Part shown: positions 28,618 through 37,282 of the stretch, piece after piece
Position numbering within the stretch: position 1 is the stretch's first letter
How the letters are laid out: each line of letters opens with the position of its first letter
Source of the DNA: Thalassotalea crassostreae
Lineage (GTDB): Bacteria; Pseudomonadota; Gammaproteobacteria; Enterobacterales; Alteromonadaceae
DNA: 64,000 nucleotides
NCBI RefSeq assembly: GCF_001831495.1
Contig: NZ_CP017689.1
Span: 2,170,001-2,234,000, forward strand
Reading direction: 5' to 3'
Position numbers and translations under genes: made by a program
The notes under the pieces: generated by a model
Told to the model about the DNA's origin: nothing
The model's input: only the letters and a program-made list of their open reading frames with translations
Database searches by the model: none

Positions 28618-28694
28618 TGGCGGAGTGGACGGGACTCGAACCCGCGACCCCCGGCGTGACAGGCCGGTATTCTAACCAACTGAACTACCACTCC
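28618..28694 (-). tRNA. tRNA-Asp (GTC), copy 4
   Basis: 77-nt cloverleaf with CCA, the promoter-proximal gene, 44 bp downstream of the -10 box. Confidence 0.98.
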
Positions 28695-28738
28695 GCATCT
28701 AAGTCATCTGCAACAACTTGTCGTTGAATGCGGAGCGA

Positions 28739-28767
28739 ATAATACGGATATGAACAATTCGAGTCAA
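28739..28767 (-). promoter_or_regulatory. Sigma-70 promoter of the tRNA-Asp operon
   Basis: On the minus strand a TTGACT -35 box and a TATTAT -10 box are separated by exactly 17 bp and followed by a GC-rich discriminator (TCGCTCCGC), the kind of discriminator seen in stringently controlled stable-RNA promoters. Confidence 0.85.
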
Positions 28768-28898
28768 CTACTTTTTTGAATAAAAATCACTGACTGTGCA
28801 AATGTCGAACAATCAGCACAAAATAGAGACAAAAAATTGCAAATTTCTCGACTATTTTAATATTCAGAGGGCTTTCTTAGTCATTATTCAAAAGTAAG

Positions 28899-29633
28899 TT
28901 ATTCGCCCTGCTTACCATGCCAGAGGCTGTGTCCGGTCTTTTCTTCGACAATCGCCAAGCGTTCAATATGAGCTTGCTCTTCTTCTTGAGTTGCTTTTAC
29001 GACTTTTAACGGTGGACGATTGGTATCTAAACGTCGAATGGCTGCAGAATCGCCTGTATCTTCTTTTCCTTGAGATAAGTTTAACGTGTTTTGAAAACGC
29101 GTCATCTCAACATAAACATAGGCAAGTAACTGAGCATCAATTAATGCGCCATGGTAGGTACGGTCAACCAGCTTCTCGACACCGTAATGCTTTGCCAAGA
29201 AATCTAAGGTTTTTGGACCGCCTAATACATCCCTCGAAGTTTTAAGAGTATCGGTTACGCTGCAAATATCATTTGTCATTGGCAAACCACGGCGAGTCAT
29301 CGCAAATTCATGATCCATAAAGCCGACGTCAAATTTAGCATTGTGAATAACCAATTCAGCACCTTTTATAAATTCGATAAATTCATCCGCCACTTGATTA
29401 AACAGTGGTTTATCTGCCAAGAACTCATTACTTAAGCCATGAATATTAATAACTTCCTGTTCCATATGGTACTGGGGATTAATATAGGCGTGATAAGTTC
29501 GACCGGTAAACTTACGGTCGATCAGTTCGACACAACCGATTTCGACAATACGATGACCCTGTTTAGGGTCTATGCCGGTTGTTTCTGTATCAAGAACGAC
29601 CAAACGTTGTGGTTTTGATTCTTCAGCGAGCAC
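28899..29633 (-). CDS. dnaQ: DNA polymerase III epsilon subunit (3'-5' proofreading exonuclease)
   Basis: A 244-residue DnaQ with Exo I (VVLDTETTGIDP), Exo II (HNAKFDVGFMDHE) and the Exo III-epsilon motif (YHGALIDAQLLAYVY), and the C-terminal segment that contacts the alpha subunit. The start is GTG at 29633 with GGA at suitable distance; no in-frame ATG precedes Exo I. It is divergent from rnhA across a 211-bp spacer, the classical dnaQ/rnhA arrangement. Confidence 0.96.
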   Translation of the reverse strand: MLAEESKPQRLVVLDTETTGIDPKQGHRIVEIGCVELIDRKFTGRTYHAYINPQYHMEQEVINIHGLSNEFLADKPLFNQVADEFIEFIKGAELVIHNAKFDVGFMDHEFAMTRRGLPMTNDICSVTDTLKTSRDVLGGPKTLDFLAKHYGVEKLVDRTYHGALIDAQLLAYVYVEMTRFQNTLNLSQGKEDTGDSAAIRRLDTNRPPLKVVKATQEEEQAHIERLAIVEEKTGHSLWHGKQGE

Positions 29634-29711
29634 GATTTATCCAAAAAATTTATAATTTGTACTATTCAAGCAAATTTTACCGTAGTTAGTAAACAATAAT
29701 CGTCCTAGTTT

Positions 29712-29760
29712 TTAAATTAGTTGTTAAATTAGTTGTTAAATTAGTTGTTAAATTAATTTG
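29712..29760. repeat. 12-bp tandem repeat in the dnaQ/rnhA spacer
   Basis: TTAAATTAGTTG occurs three times in perfect register (29712-29747), followed by a fourth degenerate unit. It lies upstream of the putative rnhA -35 box. Confidence 0.85.
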
Positions 29761-29783
29761 TTAAAAATAGTTCGTTAAAAAAT

Positions 29784-29812
29784 TTGACTAGTACAATGCA
29801 ATAACTGATAAA
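29784..29812 (+). promoter_or_regulatory. Probable rnhA promoter
   Basis: TTGACT and GATAAA with 17-bp spacing, about 33 bp before the rnhA ATG. A reasonable sigma-70 match. Confidence 0.5.
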
Positions 29813-29844
29813 CTTAGCGAACTTAAATTTAAATAAAAAACACT

Positions 29845-30309
29845 ATGCAAAAACATGTAGAAATATACACCGACGGTTCATGCCTAGGAAATCCAGGTCC
29901 AGGTGGTTATGGCGCAGTATTAAAATACAACGGCCACGACAAAGAATTAGCCAAAGGCTATAAACTTACCACCAACAACCGTATGGAAATGCTTGCTACT
30001 ATCGTTGCTCTGCAAACATTAACCGAACCTTGTAAGGTTACGATAACAACCGACAGTCAATATGTTCGTCAAGGCATTACTCAGTGGATCCACAATTGGG
30101 TAAAAAACAACTGGCGCACTGCAAGCAAACAACCAGTTAAAAATGTTGATTTATGGAAAGCATTGTTTGAAGAAACCAAACGTCACGATATTGAGTGGAA
30201 GTGGGTTAAAGGTCATTCAGGCCATCCTGAAAACGAACGTTGTGACGATTTAGCTCGCACAGCAGCTGAAGGTAGTGAATTATTCGACGACACCGGTTAC
30301 CAAGCCTAA
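29845..30309 (+). CDS. rnhA: Ribonuclease HI
   Basis: A 154-residue RNase HI that cleaves the RNA strand of RNA-DNA hybrids. The catalytic DEDD set is visible: [16 protein letters not shown] (first Asp), NNRMEM (Glu), [11 protein letters not shown] (second Asp) and the C-terminal CDDLAR (last Asp). The basic handle region ([17 protein letters not shown]) is present. The ribosome-binding site is weak. Confidence 0.97.
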   Translation: MQKHVEIYTDGSCLGNPGPGGYGAVLKYNGHDKELAKGYKLTTNNRMEMLATIVALQTLTEPCKVTITTDSQYVRQGITQWIHNWVKNNWRTASKQPVKNVDLWKALFEETKRHDIEWKWVKGHSGHPENERCDDLARTAAEGSELFDDTGYQA

Positions 30310-30414
30310 ACCTAGTTTTAAGGAAAAATGACCAGAAACTTAATCATTGATAAGTCAATATTTATAGATGATTAGCAAAGAATACCAATTAGATTAAATA
30401 TTTTAGGAAAGACT

Positions 30415-31287
30415 ATGGCTTTACATATTCAAGAATTTTTCCATAAAGCTTCATTTACGCTGACGTATATTGTTGTCGACCGTGTATCGAAAGAATGTGC
30501 GATAATCGACCCTGCATTAGACTACGATCAACTTGCTAGTAGCGTAGATAGCGCGTTTGCAAAGCAGTTAATTAACTACATTAATGACAATCAATTAACG
30601 CTAAAATACATCTTAGAAACTCATGCTCACGCAGATCATATTTCATCTGCCTTTTATCTTAAGCAACAGCTTGGCGGTCAAATATGTATCGGAAGCGGCA
30701 TTAAAGGCATTCAAAAAACCTTTAAGACGGTATTTAACTTAGCTAAAGATTTTAATACCCAAGGCGTACAGTTTGATCAATTACTTAAAGATGGTGATGT
30801 ACTGCCGATAGGTAATTTTGAATTTTCAGTGATGGAAACGCCTGGACATACACCTGACAGTTTAACTTATATTATTGAGGGTAACGCATTTATTGGTGAT
30901 ACCTTATTCATGCCAGATTCTGGCTCAGCACGTTGTGATTTTCCAGGTGGCGATGCAGCGCTGTTATATCAATCGATTCAAAAGATTTTCGCATTGGGTG
31001 ATGATACCAACTTATATATGTGTCATGACTATCAACCGGGTGGCCGAGAGATTAAATTTTTAACGTCCGTTAAAGAGCAGAAAAACCAAAACATACACCT
31101 TAAAGGCAATGTAAACGAAAAAGACTACGTTGCAACGAGGGAAGCTCGCGATGCAACATTAGCCAATCCAAAGCTAATATTCCCATCATTGCAATGTAAT
31201 ATCCAAGCTGGCGATCTTCCAAGCGCTGATGCTCAAGGTTTACATTACTTTAAATACCCTATTTCTGGTGTTGAACATTTAAGATAA
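30415..31287 (+). CDS. MBL-fold hydrolase, persulfide dioxygenase / ETHE1-Blh-like
   Basis: A 290-residue metallo-beta-lactamase-fold protein with T-H-A-H-A-D-H near residue 70, the ETPGHTPDSLTY histidine, FIGDTLFMPDSGSARCDFPGG and MCHDY. These match the Blh/ETHE1 branch, which oxidises glutathione persulfide with a mononuclear iron. The SARCDFPGG loop argues against glyoxalase II. No rhodanese or BigR-type regulator is adjacent, so the substrate assignment rests on family motifs only. It is closed by a long hairpin. Confidence 0.86.
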   Translation: MALHIQEFFHKASFTLTYIVVDRVSKECAIIDPALDYDQLASSVDSAFAKQLINYINDNQLTLKYILETHAHADHISSAFYLKQQLGGQICIGSGIKGIQKTFKTVFNLAKDFNTQGVQFDQLLKDGDVLPIGNFEFSVMETPGHTPDSLTYIIEGNAFIGDTLFMPDSGSARCDFPGGDAALLYQSIQKIFALGDDTNLYMCHDYQPGGREIKFLTSVKEQKNQNIHLKGNVNEKDYVATREARDATLANPKLIFPSLQCNIQAGDLPSADAQGLHYFKYPISGVEHLR

Positions 31288-31302
31288 CAGCTGGTTTCGA
31301 GC

Positions 31303-31346
31303 AATAGAAGATAAAAAGGGGCTTTCGCCCGCTTTTATCTTCTATT
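31303..31346. terminator. Long bidirectional hairpin terminator
   Basis: AATAGAAGATAAAA pairs with TTTTATCTTCTATT around an inner GGGC/GCCC stem with a TTTC loop. It lies between the convergent MBL and DUF2919 genes and can serve both. Confidence 0.8.
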
Positions 31347-31347
31347 A

Positions 31348-31878
31348 TTATTCATTCAATTTTTGATTTTCAATGTCGGTGAGTCTTCGACCTTTCTTTG
31401 CTTCTAATTCTTCAGGAAATTCAGTTAAATTTAATTTTGCTCTATGGTGAAACTTAGTTAAGGATAATAATAATATTGCTAATAAGCTTTGCCCGATCAG
31501 CCACTGCAACTGCCCCAACTCCGCCACAAAATAAAACGACCAGTACAAGATTAAATCAAGCGCAATCAATACCAAACTTAAACGATAAAACTTAGACCAC
31601 ATCGACTTTACAAAGTCACTAGCCCCGGGTTTGCGATTAATTAAAACATATATTAAAAATAATCCAGGGATACCTGTCGCGATATTCAGATATAACATCT
31701 TAGGATCGGGGTAAAACCATTGAGCTAGCGCTAATTTATCTCTTAAGTTCACAAAAGATAAAATTGAAATCACCACAGCTCGCAGCAAAAAAAGTGCGAT
31801 AAAGTAATACAGCACTGATAATTTTAAGCAGTTATATTTATCAAAGTCGTTATAGGTGTAACGTGAAAATTCTGACAT
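31348..31878 (-). CDS. DUF2919 (YfeZ-like) inner-membrane protein
   Basis: A 176-residue protein with four hydrophobic segments. The N-terminal YNDFDKYNCLKLSVLYYF pattern is typical of DUF2919. A charged, likely cytoplasmic tail ends the protein. Function is unknown. Codirectional with the GFA and DUF599 genes, but separated by about 40 bp of spacer. Confidence 0.75.
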   Translation of the reverse strand: MSEFSRYTYNDFDKYNCLKLSVLYYFIALFLLRAVVISILSFVNLRDKLALAQWFYPDPKMLYLNIATGIPGLFLIYVLINRKPGASDFVKSMWSKFYRLSLVLIALDLILYWSFYFVAELGQLQWLIGQSLLAILLLSLTKFHHRAKLNLTEFPEELEAKKGRRLTDIENQKLNE

Positions 31879-31920
31879 TTAATTCTAATTACTTATTGCG
31901 AAAATTCGCTTATTCAGCAC

Positions 31921-32331
31921 CTATTCAGCACTAAGGTGCGATAATTTATGGGCATGTGATTCCCAATCTTGACCATTAAACGCTTCCAATGACCATTGTT
32001 GCCAGTCAGTCGTATCGAGGCACCTTGCGTTAACACTATAGCCATCTGGATTAGAACGCGGAACATAGAATGACTTAATACCGCAATTGCTACAAAAATA
32101 ATGCTGCGCTACTTTTGAATTGAACTGATAACAAGTTAAGTTGTTGTTTTCGGTTAATAACTTAAACGATGTTTTTGGCACGATCAGATGAATATAGCCA
32201 GTCATCGAACAAATAGAACAATTGCAAGAATGTAACGTTGTAGATTCATCAACGTCTATTTCAAATTTTACATTACCACAATGGCAACCACCACTATAAA
32301 TAGCCAACTTACTCCCCCTGCTTTTTCCCAT
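31921..32331 (-). CDS. GFA-family protein (glutathione-dependent formaldehyde-activating enzyme fold)
   Basis: A 136-residue zinc protein with GGCHCGNVKFEI, SCNCSICSMTGY and YFCSNCGIKSFY, the three cysteine clusters of the GFA (Mss4-like) fold. Activity on formaldehyde is not established for most members. The start MGKSRGSK at 32331 is chosen because the conserved domain begins there; a longer in-frame extension to 32421 lies within the DUF599 gene. With the chosen start the two genes overlap by 23 bp. Confidence 0.85.
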   Translation of the reverse strand: MGKSRGSKLAIYSGGCHCGNVKFEIDVDESTTLHSCNCSICSMTGYIHLIVPKTSFKLLTENNNLTCYQFNSKVAQHYFCSNCGIKSFYVPRSNPDGYSVNARCLDTTDWQQWSLEAFNGQDWESHAHKLSHLSAE

Positions 32332-33043
32332 ATTTATTGAAACCTTCAAGATCAAGACTTTCAATACCATCAACAATTGCGCGTAATGCTCTAGATTTGA
32401 ATTCTCGATAGTAAAGCACATAAACGACGCTTAGGCTGGCAAAAATGAATAGTAATGGGTGAATGAACCAACCAATGGCAGCGAGAGAAAAATAATAGGA
32501 ACGAAGCCCGTAATTATATGCGTGACCCGCTTGGTCTTGAACAACGCCCATTTGTTTTGCGTAATCAAGCAAATGAGTTTTGGTTGTATTCGGCTCAAAT
32601 GGGGCAGCGCCAATCATTATATTTAGAAAGCCATACTGACGCATAGACCAAGTAAACTGGAAAAATGCCATAACAAAAATCAACGCTAATAAACTTAACT
32701 TAACTTGAATCGACAAGGAGTTATTATCATTGCTAATAGGAATCGAAGACAACACCTCTTTTACATTATCTACTTGCGTAAACAAGGTTAAAACACCGGC
32801 AAGAACAAGTAATGTGGTCGAGGCAAAAAAGGCAACGTTTCGTTCTAAGTTGGCTAATAGAGACGCATGGGCTACTTTAATATCAGTGTCGAAAATTTGA
32901 CGCATCCAGTGGATTCGGTGCTGGTGTAAACATCTTGATAAACAAGCGGTGTTCTTTGCTTTTACTCTAGAAAATTGGGTATAACCTATCCAACAACTGA
33001 AAAATATTATTAAGCTAATGTAATCAACAACTAACAATTGCAC
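32309..33043 (-). CDS. DUF599 family inner-membrane protein
   Basis: A 244-residue polytopic protein with hydrophobic segments near residues 5-20, 75-95, 110-135 and 180-215. The pattern (HRIHWMRQIF, NLERNVAFFASTTLLVLAG, MRQYGFLNIMIGAAP, YNYGLRSYYFSLAAIGWF) is that of DUF599. Function is unknown. Its 3' end overlaps the GFA gene, suggesting one transcript. Confidence 0.83.
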   Translation of the reverse strand: MQLLVVDYISLIIFFSCWIGYTQFSRVKAKNTACLSRCLHQHRIHWMRQIFDTDIKVAHASLLANLERNVAFFASTTLLVLAGVLTLFTQVDNVKEVLSSIPISNDNNSLSIQVKLSLLALIFVMAFFQFTWSMRQYGFLNIMIGAAPFEPNTTKTHLLDYAKQMGVVQDQAGHAYNYGLRSYYFSLAAIGWFIHPLLFIFASLSVVYVLYYREFKSRALRAIVDGIESLDLEGFNKYGKKQGE

Positions 33044-33294
33044 TGTAATTCTCTTAGTTCATATGCGATTGCAATAATTTAGCACATTAAAAGGTGGATC
33101 AAAGAGTATTTTTACAACTTTCTGTAATGTTCATCAAACTTTCACAAAACACTCGTTAACAATGAGTTAACAATTGACACTGACTCCTTATGTGCGATAT
33201 AAATTCTATTCAGGTAAATAAAATTACTTGCTTGATAAATAAGACAAATAATAAAAATAAATAAGAAAAATAATAAAGACATTAGGAAGTAGTC

Positions 33295-35553
33295 ATGGGT
33301 TTGCTAAGGAAAAGCGCAAAACAGTTATTCAAATCAATTTTGTTTTGTGGTTTATATTTTCCGTTTATCGCAACAGCAGCAATAAATATTCCGCATATAA
33401 ATAGCCAGATTAAAATCGATGGTGATTTAAGTGATCCCGTTTGGCAGCAAGCCCAACACTTTGACGTTAACATTGTAAATGTCCCCTATGAAAACACCCC
33501 AAGCCCAGTAAAAACCGACGCCTATATCTACGAAGATGGCGAATATCTTTATGTTGCATTTAATGCACAAGATCCTGACGTCGATAAATTGCAAAGTTTC
33601 CTTAAAGACCGAGACACTACTTTTTCTGATGATATTGTTGGTATAAAACTCGATACATTTAATGACCATCGCCTCGCCTATCAATTTTTCGTTAATCCAT
33701 CTGGCGTTCAAAACGATAGTATTGGCAATGAAATGACCAGGCAGGATAATAATGCTTGGGATGCTCTTTGGCAGTCTAGCGCAATAATTACGGATAAAGG
33801 TTATCAAGTCGAATTTGCCATTCCTTTTTCACAGTTAAACTATGAGAAAAGCCAAGACATTAAAACCTGGAGCATTGAGTTTATTCGTATATATCCACGT
33901 GACAATTTGTTGCGAATTTCGAATATACCAATAGATCGAGACAATTCGTGTTGGACTTGTCAGATGCTAGAAATACAAGGTTTTCAAAATGCCAAGGCAA
34001 AAGAAAACATATTGATTACTCCATCGGTTGTTGCAAGTAATCAACAAACTAGAGACGTTTATAACAATAATGATGACGACTGGGACAGTGAAAACGATGT
34101 TGACCTTGGCGTTAGCCTTCGCTGGGGCATAACGCCTGATATATTATTAAACGCCACCATCAATCCTGACTTTTCAACAGTTGAAGCCGATGCAGGTGTG
34201 CTTACCGTCAATACTACTGACGCAATATTTTTTGATGAGAAACGCCCGTTCTTTCTCGACAACGCTGAATATTTTTCTACGCCATTTAATCTAATTTATA
34301 CTCGAAATATCGCTGATCCCGATTATGGTAGTAAACTTACCGGTAAAGTTGATAAACATTCCTTTGGCTTTTTCATGACCAAAGACAGTGAGACTAATAT
34401 TATTGCTCCTGATAGCCTTTATTCTCGACGTTTTAACCTTGACGATGAGAGTTATTCCGGCGCGTTACGTTATCGCTATGATGTTAATAATGACCTTTCT
34501 TTTGGGTTTGTTAGTACCTTGAGAAGTGCTGATGATTATCAAAATCTTGTAACAGGTCTAGACTCTAAATATAAATTTTCAGCGAGCAACTCTATTGTCG
34601 TGCAAGTGCTATCTTCAGAAAGCGAATATCCTGAATTAACTGGTGTAACCGACACACAAGACATATCAGACACCGCCCTCAACATCGAAATTGAACACGA
34701 TAGTGAAAATTGGTTTATGGACGTTGAATATCAAGATATCGGTAGAGACTTCCGTGCAGACTTAGGTTATATGCCACGGGTTGACTACAATGAAATATCA
34801 TCAACAATTAAGCGTAAGTTTTATAGTGAAAATAGTTTGTGGACCAAAGCAGATTTAGGGGTCCATGTAGCACAAAGAGAAAATGATGCTGGCGAACAAA
34901 TTAGTAAGAAAATGATCATAAAAAGTGGTATTGAAGGACCATGGCAATCAAATACCAATTTGAATTTTATAAGCCAAGAAAAGGTCGGTTTGCGTTACGA
35001 TGATAACGATAATGCAATAGATGGAAATACCACCTCTTTTGAACTAAATAGCGTTGAATTTTATACTCAAGCCAAACCACTGAAAAATATTTACTTTAAC
35101 CTTTACGCTCTTGTTGGTGACAATATTGATTACGCCAACGATAGACTTGGAGATAGCGTACAAATTTCACCACGATTAATTTGGAATATGAATCGCCATC
35201 TTGAATTAAACTTCAACTATAGCTTTGCACAATTAGATGTTGATAATGATTATGTTTATCGTCAGAAGATAAGCGATTTACGTCTAACCTATGCGTTTAA
35301 TGTAAACAGCTTTATTCGTTTTACTGCGGTGTATTATCAAACTGAACGTAATGCTGAAAATAATCCTGAATTAATCCTATTCTCAGAAGAGAACAATAGC
35401 CTTGGCGGTGAAATACTCTATTCATATAAGCTCAACCCACAAACGGTATTTTTTCTCGGCTATTCAGAGAACGCGATTGAAAATGACTTGTTAAATGAAC
35501 TTAAAAGTGATGAAAGAACAGCGTTCTTAAAGCTAAGTTACGCATTCCATTAA
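33295..35553 (+). CDS. Exported CBM9-like / DUF5916 protein with C-terminal beta-barrel
   Basis: A 752-residue protein with a signal peptide (cleavage near ATAA, residue 29). Residues about 30-230 are a CBM9-like carbohydrate-binding domain (IKIDGDLSDPVWQQA, YLYVAFNAQDPD). The rest matches DUF5916, with NPDFSTVEADAGVLTVNTT, FFDEKRPFFLDNAEYF, and many alternating strands ending in LKLSYAFH, a terminal aromatic residue as in outer-membrane barrels. It probably sits in the outer membrane; the ligand is unknown. Confidence 0.82.
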   Translation: MGLLRKSAKQLFKSILFCGLYFPFIATAAINIPHINSQIKIDGDLSDPVWQQAQHFDVNIVNVPYENTPSPVKTDAYIYEDGEYLYVAFNAQDPDVDKLQSFLKDRDTTFSDDIVGIKLDTFNDHRLAYQFFVNPSGVQNDSIGNEMTRQDNNAWDALWQSSAIITDKGYQVEFAIPFSQLNYEKSQDIKTWSIEFIRIYPRDNLLRISNIPIDRDNSCWTCQMLEIQGFQNAKAKENILITPSVVASNQQTRDVYNNNDDDWDSENDVDLGVSLRWGITPDILLNATINPDFSTVEADAGVLTVNTTDAIFFDEKRPFFLDNAEYFSTPFNLIYTRNIADPDYGSKLTGKVDKHSFGFFMTKDSETNIIAPDSLYSRRFNLDDESYSGALRYRYDVNNDLSFGFVSTLRSADDYQNLVTGLDSKYKFSASNSIVVQVLSSESEYPELTGVTDTQDISDTALNIEIEHDSENWFMDVEYQDIGRDFRADLGYMPRVDYNEISSTIKRKFYSENSLWTKADLGVHVAQRENDAGEQISKKMIIKSGIEGPWQSNTNLNFISQEKVGLRYDDNDNAIDGNTTSFELNSVEFYTQAKPLKNIYFNLYALVGDNIDYANDRLGDSVQISPRLIWNMNRHLELNFNYSFAQLDVDNDYVYRQKISDLRLTYAFNVNSFIRFTAVYYQTERNAENNPELILFSEENNSLGGEILYSYKLNPQTVFFLGYSENAIENDLLNELKSDERTAFLKLSYAFH

Positions 35554-35573
35554 GCTCTGAACTCTAAACAAAC

Positions 35574-35628
35574 AAAAACTGGGGTCAGAGTCAGGATTTT
35601 AATCAACCTGACTCTGACCCCAGTTTTT
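35574..35628. repeat. REP-like palindrome, copy 1
   Basis: AAAAACTGGGGTCAGAGTC on the left pairs with GACTCTGACCCCAGTTTTT on the right, with three further base pairs and an 11-nt loop. The same core AACTGGGGTCAGAGTCAG occurs at 43435. The T-run lets it also act as a terminator after the DUF5916 gene. Confidence 0.88.
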
Positions 35629-35644
35629 TGCGTTCTCGAAAGAG

Positions 35645-35812
35645 CTACTTAAGCTTTGCCGATAAACACTCTTGTCGTGCAAGATACTCTTTACCTGCAC
35701 AATCATCTTTAGATGCATTAGTATCCGCTTTTGCGGTGGTCGAGCCTTCATCTGTTGACGAACAGGCAGTTAGAGCGACAACCATAACAGTTGCAATAAA
35801 TAAGTTTTTCAT
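35645..35812 (-). CDS. Small lipoprotein, function unknown
   Basis: A 55-residue lipoprotein: MKNLFIATVMVVALTAC with the lipobox LTAC (C17), then an acidic Ser/Thr/Ala-rich stretch and two cysteines (DDCAG, RQECL) that may form a disulfide. The start at 35812 has an AAGGAG ribosome-binding site, so an in-frame Met at 35839 is not needed. No family recognised. Confidence 0.75.
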   Translation of the reverse strand: MKNLFIATVMVVALTACSSTDEGSTTAKADTNASKDDCAGKEYLARQECLSAKLK

Positions 35813-35900
35813 TGGTAATTCTCCTTTTTCTTCGGTCATTAATTCAAGTATAGAAGCTTTTAGTTAAAATCGTTAAACAGCTATTAATGCTAAACAAATC

Positions 35901-37187
35901 TTAACGTTGGTTATAAGCTGCAATTTTTTCTTTTACGATGGCGATAATTTCAGGATTGACGACTTTCTTTTCATCAATCACAACCGTTGCTGATATTTTA
36001 TCGTGTATCGCTTGTCTGTTTGGATCCCAGAAAATTTGTAAGAAACCTAATAACCCCGTTGCAGTGCCCGCAGCATAACCGCCAAATCGGCCAAAACTAT
36101 CCCACATAGACAGCGGTGTACCATCAAGTTGCAGCACTCGAATATTAAACAAACGTTTTCCTGGCGTTTTACCGTTCCACCATGAAGTAAATACTGAAAA
36201 GTACAATGCCGCCCAACCAAGTCCTAAACCTAAGTCTTCAATAATACCTTTGATCAACTCCATGATTGAGTAGATTGGTTTTGGTGGCTTGGATTCTTTT
36301 GTAGGTTGTTTTTCTTCAACTATAGCAAGCGCTTCGTCAACTTTATTAATAGGATTTGATTTATCCGTAGTTACATCCGTAGTCACCGGTGTAATTACTT
36401 CATTAGGGACTGTTGAAAGATTATTGTACTTATCTACAACGACATCTTTATTTAAGATTAAATACTCGTTCCATAAATGATTGCTAAGCTCTCGTTGCTG
36501 AGCTTTTTCTAATTCGGTTGACTCCGCTATTTCTGCAAAAAAGCCTTTACTTTTCTTGGCTCCGATTTTTAGTTTCGTGGCCTTACTAGGCACATCTTCA
36601 AACACTTTTTTCCAACAACTCACATCTTGACACTTATTTTCTTCTGCCAAGCTCAATACTTTCAAGGCAAAAGCAGTGATCTCAATTGCTGTCACGAAGT
36701 CTACGTCTTTAGCTTCAACTGTATTGTCTTTTGAGCTATTGTTAGTCTCTTTATTTTTACTATAGTCTTTGGCAGAGTATGGGTTATGTTCAGAGTTTTC
36801 ATACATCGCTTCACTAAAAATTGATGGTAAGGTTTCGATAAGCACGACGAACAAAATAAAGGCAGCAATTAAACGTTTTAGAAAACGTCTTTTACGTCCC
36901 CTCACCTTGCCTTCTTTACTTACTTGTTCTTTTTCAATTTCTAACGCTTTACGTTTACTACTGCGGAAAAACATAATCGCTACAGCGATGGCTAGAAACT
37001 CTCCTCCTGCACTACTTAACAATAAAATCAAGAAGAAATCGATGGCAATCGCCAAGCCCCTTTTCCACGGACTGGCAATAGCTGTACCAAATAATGAATC
37101 ATCCATTTTAAAGGCGAACGGCGTGATCACCTCTTGGGTTTCATCAAATGTTAGTTTTTTCTTAGGTCGTGAGAATAGTTTTTTCAT
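35901..37187 (-). CDS. RDD-family membrane protein with a long central insert
   Basis: A 428-residue protein. Hydrophobic helices near residues 45-75 and 105-125 are followed by a soluble, charged region (about 130-310) with a possible cysteine pair (KCQDVSCW), then the RDD domain (WNGKTPGKRLFNIRVLQLDG and GLLGFLQIFWDPNRQAIHDKIS). RDD proteins are proposed transporters or cation exchangers. The soluble insert is unlike the usual compact RDD protein and could be extracytoplasmic. Upstream are the VWA and MoxR genes in the same direction, about 95 bp away. Confidence 0.82.
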   Translation of the reverse strand: MKKLFSRPKKKLTFDETQEVITPFAFKMDDSLFGTAIASPWKRGLAIAIDFFLILLLSSAGGEFLAIAVAIMFFRSSKRKALEIEKEQVSKEGKVRGRKRRFLKRLIAAFILFVVLIETLPSIFSEAMYENSEHNPYSAKDYSKNKETNNSSKDNTVEAKDVDFVTAIEITAFALKVLSLAEENKCQDVSCWKKVFEDVPSKATKLKIGAKKSKGFFAEIAESTELEKAQQRELSNHLWNEYLILNKDVVVDKYNNLSTVPNEVITPVTTDVTTDKSNPINKVDEALAIVEEKQPTKESKPPKPIYSIMELIKGIIEDLGLGLGWAALYFSVFTSWWNGKTPGKRLFNIRVLQLDGTPLSMWDSFGRFGGYAAGTATGLLGFLQIFWDPNRQAIHDKISATVVIDEKKVVNPEIIAIVKEKIAAYNQR

Positions 37188-37282
37188 TATTATTATTTTC
37201 GTAAGCTAATGATAATCAAAGGTAAAGTAACGAATAAAAATTATTATAGTTCAATTACTTACTATCGCTAGTTATACAAGAT

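Noticed and set aside
28221..28691. Open frames with repeated VVQLVRIPACHAGGRGFESR segments
   Set aside because: These are translations of the tandem tRNA-Asp genes and their spacers, not proteins. The DNA folds into perfect tRNA cloverleaves.
32332..32421. N-terminal extension of the GFA protein
   Set aside because: It would lie within the DUF599 coding region and adds residues unlike the family.
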